Below, one piece after another: positions 47,401-58,108 of a stretch of 64,000 nt of DNA. Location of the stretch: NCBI RefSeq assembly GCF_029168945.1, contig NC_083608.1:15084136-15148135 (forward strand). Direction: 5' to 3'. How positions within the stretch are numbered: position 1 is the stretch's first letter; every line of letters begins with the position of its first letter. This stretch comes from Cannabis sativa. Lineage: Eukaryota > Streptophyta > Magnoliopsida > Rosales > Cannabaceae. Position numbers and translations under genes: made by a program. Under the pieces are notes generated by a model. That model was not told the DNA's origin. It saw nothing but the letters and a program-made list of their open reading frames with translations, and did no database searches.

Positions 47401-50400
47401 ATTTTTATTAACAACTCGCTTTATTCAGTGCTGTTTGATTCTGGGGCTACACACTCTTATGTGGCGGCCAGAGTCTTTAGTAAGTTGGGTAGACCCTATG
47501 ATAGATATGAATCAGGGTTTGGAACCCTGTTACCTGGCGGAGAATTGGTTATCTCCAATAGGTGGATTAGGTCTATGCCGATCAGGATAGATGGTAGAGA
47601 GTTAAGCGCTGATCTGATAGAGATGAGCTTAGTCGAATTCGATATTATTTTAGGAATGGATTTCCTATCTAAATATTCGGCGAGCATTGACTGTAAGAGG
47701 AAGATGGTGGTCTTCCAACCGGAAAGTGAAGAACCGTTTGTATTTGTGGGTTCGGTTCAGGGATCTCGGATCCCGGTGATCTCGGCTATGTCAGCGAGAG
47801 AATTATTGCACGGTGGGTGCTTAGGGTTTCTGGCCGTGGTGGTGGACACCACTCGGCCAGACACCATTCGGCCAGAGGACATCAGAGTGGTTCGGGAATT
47901 TTTGGACGTTTTTCCCGAAGAACTTCCAGGGTTACCACCTCAGCGGGAGATCGATTTTGTGATTGACTTGGCACCAGGGGTGGATCCGGTTTCCAAAGCC
48001 CGTATAGGATGGCTCCGGTGAACTTAAGGAATTAAAGATTCAGCTCCAAGGGTTCCTTGACATAGGGTTCATTCGGCCCAGCGTGTCACCTTGGGGAGCC
48101 CCGGTTTTGTTCGTCAAGAAGAAGGATGGATCTATGAGGATGTGCATCGACTACAGAGAGTTGAACAAGCTGACGGTGAAGAATAAATATCCATTACCTA
48201 GAATCGATGACTTGTTCGATCAGCTTCAGGGGAAGACGGTCTTTTCTAAGATTGATCTCCGTTCGGGTTATCATCAGTTGAGAATCCGAGAGGAGGACAT
48301 TCCAAAGACGGCTTTCCGCACTAGGTATGGACATTACGAGTTTCTGGTTATGTCATTCGGACTAACCAATGCTCCTGCAGCATTCATGGACCTGATGAAT
48401 AGAGTATTCAAGGATTTCCTCGATATCTGTGTGATTGTGTTTATCGACGACATCCTCGTGTACTCTCGCCGAAGAGGAGCATGAGATACATCTTCAAATG
48501 GTACTGCAACGACTTCGAGAACATAAGCTCTACGCCAAGTTCAAGAAATGTGAGTTCTGGTTGTCTCAGGTGTCCTTCCTAGGGCACATTGTGAGTAAAG
48601 ACGGGATCAAGGTGGATCCCGGGAAGATTGAATCCGTCAGGGATTGGCCGAGACCGAAGACAATGACAGAGATCAGAAGCTTCTTGGGATTAGCTGGGTA
48701 CTACCGTAGGTTCGTGGAGGGGTTCTCCAAAATTTCAATGCCCCTAACCGAGCTTACAAAGAAGAATCAGCGATTTATCTGGTCAGATAAATGCGAAGCT
48801 AGTTTTCAGGAGCTGAAGCAGAGATTGATTACTGCTCCGGTGCTAGCTTTGCCTTCGGACAAGGAGAAGTTCGTAGTCTACTGTGACGCATCCAAACAGG
48901 GTTTGGGGTGCGTATTGATGCAGGCCGATCGGGTTATCGCTTATGCCTCTCGTCAGTTAAAGGATTATGAACAGCGATACCCGACTCATGATTTAGAATT
49001 GGCCGCAGTGGTTTTTGCGCTGAAGATTTGGCGGCATTACCTGTATGGGGAGAAGTGCGAGATCTACACCGACCATAAGAGTCTCAAGTATTTCTTTACT
49101 CAGAAAGATTTGAACATGAGACAAAGGCGTTGGTTGGAATTAGTGAAGGACTACGATTGCGAGATCCTCTATCATCCCGGAAAAGCCAATGTAGTGGCTG
49201 ATGCCCTGAGTAGAAAGGGTCCCGGGCAGGTAGCTAGCATGGTTCAGATCTCACCCCAGCTAGCAGAGGATATGGTTAGATCCAGCATTGAGTTTGTGGT
49301 AGGTCAGCTTCACAACTTAACGCTGCAATCTGATCTGTTGGAAAGAATAAAGGTTGCTCAGACGACAGATCCGGAGTTAGTGAAGATCCGAGATGAGGTA
49401 TTGGCTGGTCAAGCCAAAGACTTTTCAGTGTCAGATAGTGGGATGCTTTTGTATAAAGCCAGGGTTTGTGTCCCGAACAGTGTGGAATTGAGAAACGAGA
49501 TCTTTGAGGAGGCTCATTCTACCCCGTATTCTCTACATCCCGGCACCACCAAGATGTACCAAGATTTGAAACCGTACTTCTGGTGGAACGGTATGAAGAA
49601 GAATTTGGTAGAATTCGTATCGAGATGCCTCACTTGTCAGCAGATCAAGGCTGAACATCAGAGACCAGCAGGGTTGTTGCAGCCTCTAACCCTACCAGAA
49701 TGGAAATGGGAGGATATTACGATGGATTTTGTGGTCGGGTTACCTAGGACCACGGGTTTGTATGATTCCATCTGGGTAGTGGTGGACCGATTTACGAAAT
49801 CTGCTCATTTTCTGCCGGTTAGAACAACGTTTACAGTGGATCAGTTGGCAGAGTTATATGTCAGGGAGATAGTGAGACTTCACGGGGTACCGAAGTCCAT
49901 AGTTTCGGACAGGGATCCGAAATTCACCTCCAAATTTTGGCAAAGTTTGCAACGGGCAATGGGTACGAAGCTAAAATTCAGTACAGCATTCCATCCTCAG
50001 ACAGATGGTCAGTCCGAAAGGACAATTCAGATATTGGAGGATATGTTGAGAGCCTGTGTTATGGACTTTGAGGGTTCATGGAGCAAATACCTACCGTTAA
50101 TAGAATTTTCATACAACAACAGTTATCAGAGTACGATAGGGATGGCACCCTATGAACTGTTGTACGGTAGGAAATGTACATCCCCTATCCACTGGGATGA
50201 GACAGGGGAGAGGAAATACCTAGGTCCAGAGTCAGTTCAGCGGACCAATGAGGCAATAGAGAAGATTAAAGCTGGAATGCTTGCCTCACAGAGCAGACAG
50301 AAGAGTTACGCAGATCCGAAACGTAGAGATGTTGAGTTCCGAGTAGGGGACCATGTGTTTTTGCGAGTATCTCCGATGAAGGGGATTAAACGTTTCGGGA

Positions 50401-50798
50401 AAAGAGGCAAGTTATGCCCTAGGTTTACAGGACCTTTCGAGATTCTCGAGAAGATAGGTCAAGTGGCATATCGGTTAGCATTGCCTCCAGCCTTATCAGC
50501 AGTGCACAACGTATTCCATGTCTCAATGTTGAGAAAATACGTTTCAGACCCCTCTCATATACTCAGTTATGAGAGTCTTCAGCTTCAGCCAGACATGTCA
50601 TATGAGGAACAACCAGTGCAGATCCTGGATAGAAAGGATAAAGTCCTTCGGAATAAGCCCATAGCATTGGTCAAGGTTCTCTGGAGAAACAGTAAGGTGG
50701 AAGAAGCCACCTGGGAGCTAGAGTCAGATATGCGAGCTCAATATCCAGAGTTATTCAGGTTAGATTTCGGGGACGAAATCCTTTTAAGGGGGGGATAG
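47360..50798 (+). pseudogene. Tekay pol (protease, RT, RNase H, integrase, chromodomain), frameshifted
   Basis: The protease has the active-site motif DSGATHS (~47438). RT is split by a frame change near 48000 and another near 48470, just after the catalytic FIDD motif ([10 protein letters not shown]). From 48435 to 50798 one frame is open: the RT tail ([11 protein letters not shown]), RNase H ([30 protein letters not shown]), an integrase with zinc-binding region ([22 protein letters not shown]) and DDE core ([30 protein letters not shown]), then the [16 protein letters not shown] region. A C-terminal chromodomain-like segment ([30 protein letters not shown]) ends it. This tail is thought to steer integration to heterochromatin in chromoviruses. 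Confidence 0.92.
50786..50795 (+). other. polypurine tract of the Tekay element
   Basis: AAGGGGGGGA, ending 4 nt before the TG of the 3' LTR at 50800; it overlaps the 3' end of pol. Confidence 0.88.
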
Positions 50799-50799
50799 T

Positions 50800-53046
50800 T
50801 GTAAAGCCCGCTTAGTTAATTTGGAAATTAGCAGTTGTTTATGTTTAATTATGAAATTATTTATAGCTATTTAAATAATTTATTACTGTTATTTACGGAA
50901 TTCAGAAATGCATGATCATGTCATCAGTAGTTTTATTTCGCATTTCCGGTGTCCGGTATTTTGGAACTCGGCGTTTGGCTCAGTAGAAATCACAACTTAG
51001 TATGTTAGTATTTTGGGGACGGGTTTTAGACATTGGGAATGTCGGGAATGGCCGGGAATTTAGAATGTCCCAAAAATACCCCTTTAGTATGATTTTCATG
51101 ATTTTATGGTGGAAGGGCAAAATGGTCTTTTTGTCCCATTAGTGTTTGGTCTTATGTGAGCTTTTTATTTGAAAAATTAAATGTTAAATGTTTATTTTTA
51201 TTTGTTAATTGTTGGCTGAATAAAATGGTATTATATGACCTTTATTTCATTTGTTTTTCACACTTAGTAAAAATTAGAAAAAAAAAACCTTGAAATCAAA
51301 GAGAATTTTTCTCTCTTTCTCTCTCTCTATTTCGGCTTGGTGTGAGCTGCTAGGGCTGGGGGATTTTCTCTTCAATTCAATCCTTTTTCCACCATTTTAA
51401 GTGTGATTCAATTGTAGGTAAGATCCTTGAACTTATCCTTCTATGTTTTCTTGGATTTTTGATAAAAAGATGAGTAAATGCATGTTGTTTTGGATGTTGT
51501 TCTTCGCTTCGTGGTTATTTTATGTGGATTAAAGCATGTTTAATTGATGATAATTGAGTTGTTTGAAAGCATGTTAGTTAGGTTGTTCAAGCTTTGAGTT
51601 TTCTATGCAAAAATGTGATTTTTGAAGGAAAATGTTGTGATTATGTTCTGTGATGTTGCTGGATGTTCTTGTTAGTTTGCAGAGGTGATATTATGCTTAG
51701 TTATGTAGAATTAAGTTGGTTTGCATGCTTGTTTAGGTGGTTTGCTCAAGCTTGAGTTTGGAACTCAAAGCTTGAGCTCCAATGGCAAATTTTGTATCTG
51801 TGGTTTCTGGGTAGGTTTGATGCCTTGGATATGTTATTTGGGACATATAGAGCAGGTCTGGAAAGTTTGGGACCAATTGGGGTTAAATTGGTCGAGTTAT
51901 GAAATTTTATGGTTGCTGCCTGCGAGGAACCGGAATTCCGGTTGTGCATCCGGAATTCCGGATGGGGGTTCAGAAATTCCCGAACCGGAATTCCGGTTGG
52001 GCAACTCTGCACGGTTGGGGAATTTTTCCGAACCCTAGTTTTCCTCGTTTTTAGGTTTTTAGGGGTATTGCCATGCTTTTTATCGATAGGGAAACTTTTA
52101 GTTTCAAGTTTTAGTCCCCGGGAAGTGATTTAGCGTGTCACTTATAGCGTTGTGATTTTTATGGTTTAGGAGCCAGTAATCCGCCGTTCAGCTTCAGTTC
52201 CAGTCAGGTTGACCGGCACACCTGAAATCGGAATCCAGGTAAGATTAGTATAACAGTATGCATATGTAGATTACATGTTTAGCGTGCATGTAGGAAGCCT
52301 GCTAGATTACATTAGATATGTATTTAGGCTTCGAACCATCCAACCCTGTCACGTCGGTACAGGCTGGAGTATGACCAGCAGCCGGAGTATGACCGGTTCG
52401 ACCGATCAGGCTGACACTTGGTTGGTGGTTCGATCTATTGACCTATCCCGTCGGTACAGCCGGAGTATGACCGGCAGCCGGAGTATGACCGGTTCGACCG
52501 ATCAGGAGGATACTTGTCAATAGTACCGTCCCCTGAACGTTCAAAACTCAGTACCATGTTTGACATGGCAGTAGTGCTCAGTACCATGTTGGACATGGCA
52601 GTAGCGGGGCTCGCATCGTGTTGGACACGGCCGCCGATTTCATGTATGATATTATTATGCTTTTCTTACTGAGTCTGTCGACTCACAGTTTATGTTCATG
52701 TGTAGGTAAAGGCAAGGCTATAGCTGATGGACCGTGAGCGAGCTTATGAGATTGTACATGTCGGGGCGGTTAGGCCTGGAGCGTACGATCCTCGGGACAG
52801 CACGGCTGAGATTTTTGTAACTGTCGTTAGACGACTTTCATTTTGATGTAAAAGTTAATCAGTTAAAACTTTTGTAAATATTTTATAAATCGGGATCCCG
52901 AGACTTTTGTAAAATGGTTTATAAGTTTAATGAAAAAAGCAAAATTTTAATTAATCACGTTTTTCCATAAACCTCGTTGATTAGCAACGAGCTGCACAGT
53001 ACGTTTAAAAATCACGTAATACGCCTAAGATAGTTAGGGTGTTACA
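50800..53046 (+). repeat. 3' LTR of the Tekay element
   Basis: 2247 bp, same termini as the 5' LTR. It carries the tandem repeats described for the 5' copy, in slightly different arrangement. Confidence 0.93.
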
Positions 53047-53051
53047 AAGAT

Positions 53052-53861
53052 GGTCTAACCAATGTATGATTTGGGTTTAATAAAATGTGTATGTAGTGTG
53101 TTATAAAAATTAATAATAAAACAAAGATCAATTTGTATATAACATAGAACACAATAATAATATATAATAATTAGGTATGCGTACCTGATTGATCTATAGC
53201 AATTAACTCAATTCGATCCATAGCAATTACTTCAATTTGATAGTGCAATACTATCAACTAAGTCTTTCTCCCTAGATCTCTAAATGAGAAGCAGTTTATT
53301 TATCTGATTATCAAAATGTATACTTGTGATGAGACAAACTGTATTTATAGAGTTAGGGAGGGACTTAGCTACATAACCCTACTTGGATTGTGTCTGTTCA
53401 TCAAAAGCTTCAGTTAACGGCTAACACAGCAAAGAACTATCCCATGCCTAAATAAAAAGTCTATTAGTAGCCTTTAACGCTAATTAACAATATTTTACAA
53501 TAATAATAATTAACACGATATTTAGTTTTGTAAGGAAACGATGGTAATATTGCATTTTAAAATGATTAATATAAATATAAAGGGGACTATTACAGTAGTT
53601 AATCTACTATTCTTCATAATAACGCCATTATAAATTCTTACAAATTATTCTATTAATCTCTTTTTTCTTGAAAAACAAGTACTCATATCCAGTCTCTGCA
53701 CATATATAATCTAAAAAAAAACTATTTTAAATACCTTAACTGAATTCCTAATTTCTCGCTTAATACAAGAACTCGCCACATAAAACAACCTCCTCAATTG
53801 TCAAGTTTCAACATTCCCATTTCTTCACAAACCAATATCGAAACACAGAGAGAAAGAAGCC
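53052..53861. other. region upstream of the exonuclease-like gene, with an LTR-like relic
   Basis: At 53170-53480 a less AT-rich stretch has a minus-strand CTATAAATACAG (about 53340-53351) and looks like part of a degraded LTR; no termini or duplication were found. The segment 53650-53861 should hold the promoter and leader of the gene at 53862, without a clear TATA box. Confidence 0.35.
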
Positions 53862-54735
53862 ATGGAAGTAAGCATCAGACGTACTTTCCCAAACGACATG
53901 TTCAACTTCGTCGTTGACATCACTACTGCTAATAATAACAATAACAATGCCGAAAATGGTGATGGCCGCCGCCGATCATTCGCCGTTCACACCCTCTGGG
54001 TCGACACCGAAGACTACGCCAGAAAATGGGTTATGGACATGCAAAAGAAGATCCGTAAACAACGTCCTATCATCGTCGCTCTCTGTGCCGATCGCAGTTA
54101 CAATTACGCCGACAGTGGCACCATGAACCACTATAAAAGAGGTACAAGAAAGAAAGTTTTTCATATTAAATTTCAAGAACCAACAGTCTTTAATTGATGA
54201 AATAATTAATTATATGTTTATGTAATTATCAGAGCACAAAGATCGGGAGTACGATTTATTACAGATTTGCATTGAAGACCAATGCCTTGTTGTGAAATTA
54301 GATAGAAGAGGTGGTAGTGGCTACGATAGCTTTAACTGTAAAGCGCTGAAGGAATTTCTCCTCGATCATCGCGTGACGGTGGTCGGAGTTGGATTAGAGA
54401 ATTTGGTGGAGCGGTTTGCGGAGGATTACGGCTGGGAAATGCCCAAGATTGTGGACCTAAGAGATTTGTGGGCCCAAGCCCAAGCCCAATCCCAGGCCCA
54501 GGTCCAACAGGTGAGGAAGAATTTGAATCGATTTGGGATAGCGAGGTTGGCGAAGGTGGTGCTCGGAGAAGAGATGAATCTGGTGAAGCCTGCCAAAATC
54601 CAATGGTGGTGTCGGCCGTACAATTATAACAATCGGCCGAGATTTCATTCCGATGAAGTGATCAAGTATGCTACGGTTGAAGCTTTTCTTGTTTTTCAAA
54701 TGGGTACTAAGCTGATTTTGGAAGCTAAAAACTAA
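53862..54735 (+). CDS. WRN-exonuclease-like (RNase H-fold) protein
   Basis: Two exons, 53862-54141 and 54233-54735, joined by a GT-AG intron of 91 bp; 260 aa. The start MEVSIRRTF is the first ATG after the leader. The fold is suggested by the order of segments: IIVALCADRSY, DLLQICIEDQCLVVKL, LKEFLLDHRVTVVGVGLEN, DLRDLW, LAKVVLG and a late VIKYATVEAFLVFQMG. These parallel the DEDD 3'-5' exonuclease domain of Werner-type plant proteins. The metal-binding acidic pairs are poorly kept: where active enzymes have DxE, IGxxxxxD and YxxxD, here one reads LCADRS, VGVGLEN and YATVE. Catalysis is therefore doubtful. Residues ~172-181 form an Ala-Gln repeat (QAQAQSQAQ). Such small paralogues are common in plants; the role is unknown. 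Confidence 0.72.
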
Positions 54736-56311
54736 TGATATATACGACGTCGTATCAGCTGGATCATCAGGATGATTAGAAATATAGTTAGTTAGCCTAA
54801 ACTCTAAAGATAGCTATAGTAAAGTAGTAATTTTCCTTTTTTTGTTCATTTACACGATTACTTACTGCTTTACTAATATTACCATTACTAGACTTTGTTA
54901 TATTTTTCATTGTTTTGAACACACTTGTAGACAATAGTTGTATTTTTCTTTTTGAACAAGAAAAAATAATTTCAGTTGATATCAATGATCTTAATGATGA
55001 AAATTTAACAAGTAGAGCAACAGGCGAAAAGGATTCCCAATTTAGGAGTCCCAATTTTCCCTGACAATTAATTGTGTACGCATTTAAGGTATAGAGTGAG
55101 CTAGTTTTAGAAGGGAGATTTTCCTAATTCTCTTTACTCAACACTAATGTTTTTAGTTTGTTCATCAGCTTTTAACATTTTAACATTCTAATTAGGGGTG
55201 AGCATCATCCGATCCAATTGAATAGAACAGATGCAGGATTAGATTGGTTATTGGATGTCAATCTCAAAATCCAATTAAAAATTAATTCAATCCAATTACA
55301 TTTATATATATTAAAAAATTATTTATATAATAAAAAATATAATAAACATTTATTATATTTTTATTAGATTTTTTTGTATGTTGAATTTGTAACACTTAAT
55401 TGTTTAGTGTATTTACTTTCATGATATTTTGTTCTATTTTATTACTTAGAAATATTGTTGTTTTAATTATTTAAAACTTTTAGCTACAATACAATTGTAA
55501 GAATAATATATTTATGAAGTATTAAACTTAAATAAAAAGTGATACTTAGTTTTTTACATATTTTTCTTTATATTTTTAAGCTAATATTAAAATTTAAGTG
55601 TGTAATTGGATATCAATTAAAAAAGGGTTGAGATGCAAAATGACCATAAAGTTGGAAACTAAATTAGTAAATGTCCACTTTTTAAAAAAATTAAGAAAAT
55701 GGCCAAATCTAATAAATTAGCTAATAAAAATTATAAAAATAGATTTATTACATATTTTTTAAAATATATATAATAATAAAATTAAGTTACATAATTTTTT
55801 TAGCATTGCATATTATTATATTGTAACAAAAATAAATAAATATATTAGATCATTTAAATATATACAGCAGTATTAGATATATCGTAGTACTGAAAATTAA
55901 TATACCGTAGTAATAAAATTATATACCACAAATAAATTATAACAATACTAAATTAATACTCAAAAAATATATATATCATGCTAACAAAATTATATATACC
56001 ACCATTAAAATATAAATACATACAAAAAAATTTATACATAATAAAATAGAAACTAAATATCACATTAAATAAATGATATATTATAGACAACAAAAATCAT
56101 ATACCATACAAGAAAACGTATATACCTACAATAAAAAAATAAAACAAAATAATATAATATTATTAAAAATATTATATATGTCATATTAACAAAATTATTT
56201 ATCATGTATACTAAAATAAAAACTAAACATGCATTATCTAAATAAAATGATATACTATACAATAAAATTTATATACCATATAACATAAAATATATACATT
56301 ACAATAGAAAT
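54736..56311. other. AT-rich intergenic DNA
   Basis: The 3' flank of the exonuclease-like gene, then low-complexity AT-rich DNA. ATTAGGGGTGAGCAT and GATCCAATT phrases at 55190-55300 recall dispersed repeats, and 55740-56300 has irregular repeats of ATATACCATA/ATTATATA. No gene seen. Confidence 0.5.
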
Positions 56312-57100
56312 TGTTGACCGAGGTTTTCGGCAACTAATAAAATATTATAAAGTTATAGAGCTGTAAGAAAATTAGAGAAGGATTTTTACGTGGTTGGGGC
56401 GTTAATGAGCCTTAGTCCACGAGTCTTTGTTATTTATGGATGTATTTAATACAGAGAATGTATTTGGTGAGTGTTTCACCCTTATAAATACAGAGAATGT
56501 TCTTGGTGAGTATTTACTCTTCTTGCTCTTATGCAGCCCAAGATTCTCGATCCCATTTAATGAGCTTTGAGGGGGTATTTATAGTGTTTTTGGTGGGGTG
56601 ATCCCCAGAACTATCTGTACAAATGTATCTGTAAGTATCCATAAAGTTGGGCATTCCCAATGAATATACCATGAGTAATGCATGGTCAAATCCCTAGGTG
56701 TTGTAGGGCTTTTATGTGGAGTGTCCTTATTGTCTTTTGACTGATGTGACTCTTCACAGTGTAGCCGTCGCTAGACTTAAATGATCATTACTTTGTAGCT
56801 GCTGGTTGGGGGTTGTGTCGTCAGACTTTATTGCGTGTAGCAGTCCCAACACGCTTCCTCCCATGCGGCATTAAATGCGACTTGATTGCTCAGGAGAAAC
56901 CTGACACTTCGCGGAGATGCCTTAACGTTACTTCGAGCTTCCGGGAGCATATGGGGTTCCATATGCCTTCTCCGGGAGCTACGTCCTGGAAGCCACCTTA
57001 CGGCATAAAGACTTAGCAAATATTTTTGGATTGTACATTGCTTGATCTACGTGTCCTTGTTTGGTTGGTCCACGTATATTGGGCAAAATCAGGGGCAACA
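56312..57100 (-). repeat. 3' LTR of right Tat element
   Basis: 789 bp, inverted copy of 3453-4240, with TGTTG...CAACA termini. The minus-strand TATAAATA lies near 56577-56584. The sequence just outside (minus strand ATTTC) resembles that outside the left LTR (ATTTT); the true target duplications cannot be tested. Confidence 0.88.
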
Positions 57101-57112
57101 TTTATCCCCAAG
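57101..57112 (-). other. polypurine tract of right Tat element
   Basis: TTTATCCCCAAG on plus (CTTGGGGATAAA on minus) abuts the LTR. It is the same tract as at 3441-3452 with a shorter G-run. Confidence 0.72.
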
Positions 57113-57432
57113 CCTTGTTTATTTGAAAAAATAACACAAGGCTTGCTCAAGTGCTTCCGGTTGACTCCTCGGTTTCCTGGCACGAGCTTTGAGCGCGTGA
57201 GGGTGTATTTAATGATGGCTTTTAATGCAACGATTCACTTTTTGCAGAGGTCGATTCGTTTCATGCCCATTGATTGATACGGTGCATTAATGGTGTCAGA
57301 CGAATACTCAAACGTTTCCACCGCCTTAATTGCAAACCAATCTGGTTCGTTGATTTCTGAGAATTCGAATCGTGCGCTTCCCCCACCGTTCGATTGGTAG
57401 GTGACGACGCATGTTCCTCATGCAACTTTGCC

Positions 57433-57440
57433 TATAAAAG
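57433..57440 (+). promoter_or_regulatory. TATA box for the antisense gene (right copy)
   Basis: TATAAAAG, about 200 bp before the predicted 5'UTR intron and outside the LTR. The identical octamer occurs in the left copy. Confidence 0.55.
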
Positions 57441-57635
57441 CCACCACCTTTCCTTCATTTCGGTTACTTCCCATTTCTTGCCAACTTTGCTCAAATTTCC
57501 CAGAGAGAAAAAATTCTCAGACCCAGAAAAACACTTTTGAACACTTTGCACTTTTTTTTTCAGTTCTTCTTCGTTGCTACTGTCAGTCCTTATCTTCATT
57601 TGATTCAGCAGGACCCCCAGTCTCAACACTTCATT

Positions 57636-58099
57636 GTAAGTTCCTTGCACCCTTTGCTTTATTGTTAATATGCATGGCATGCTGTTACTTATCTGTTTGT
57701 TCTTTTCTGGGTTTGTATTCGAAGTTTCTGGGAATGCAAATGTTTAGATTCCTCATATAATCGGTTTGAGTTCACTGCTCTAGTGATAGGATTACTCTTG
57801 TCACGTATTTGTTGTTATTTTTTGTAGAAGACCATACGTTCCTCGTATAGTGGTCGCTTAGGGCATAGGATAGATTGTTTTCTTTCTACTTTCTGCCCTT
57901 TCTTTTTCTTTAGTGCGCAATGCCGTCTTCTGTGAATTTATTGCACCCGACTCTTGTCCAGGGAATCCTTCTAGGGTTTCCTGTACAACAGGTGTCCGGA
58001 GGGGGCCTCTTTCCAGCGGTTAGGGGACCCCCATTCTCTTTTTCTTGGTTTAGGGTTTGGTAGGGGGCCTAACTGCTGGAATCTTAACTCTTTTTACAG
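57636..58099 (+). other. 5'UTR intron of the antisense gene (right copy)
   Basis: Donor CATT/GTAAGT and acceptor TTTTTACAG/AATCG; 464 bp. The acceptor lies 9 nt before the start codon, as in the left copy. Confidence 0.55.
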
Positions 58100-58108
58100 A
58101 ATCGAAAC

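Larger units (their letters stand above)
43592..53046 (+). mobile_element. complete Tekay/Del chromovirus (Ty3/gypsy) with TSD AAGAT
   Basis: The element is 9455 bp: 5' LTR 43592-45836, PBS 45840-45851, gag, protease, RT, RNase H, integrase and a chromodomain-like C-terminus, PPT 50786-50795, and 3' LTR 50800-53046. AAGAT lies on both sides (43587-43591, 53047-53051). The LTRs are nearly alike apart from scattered substitutions and small indels, so insertion is fairly recent. The coding region carries several frameshifts. Domain order with RT before integrase defines Ty3/gypsy; the long LTR and C-terminal chromodomain-like region place it in the Tekay/Del chromoviruses. Confidence 0.95.
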
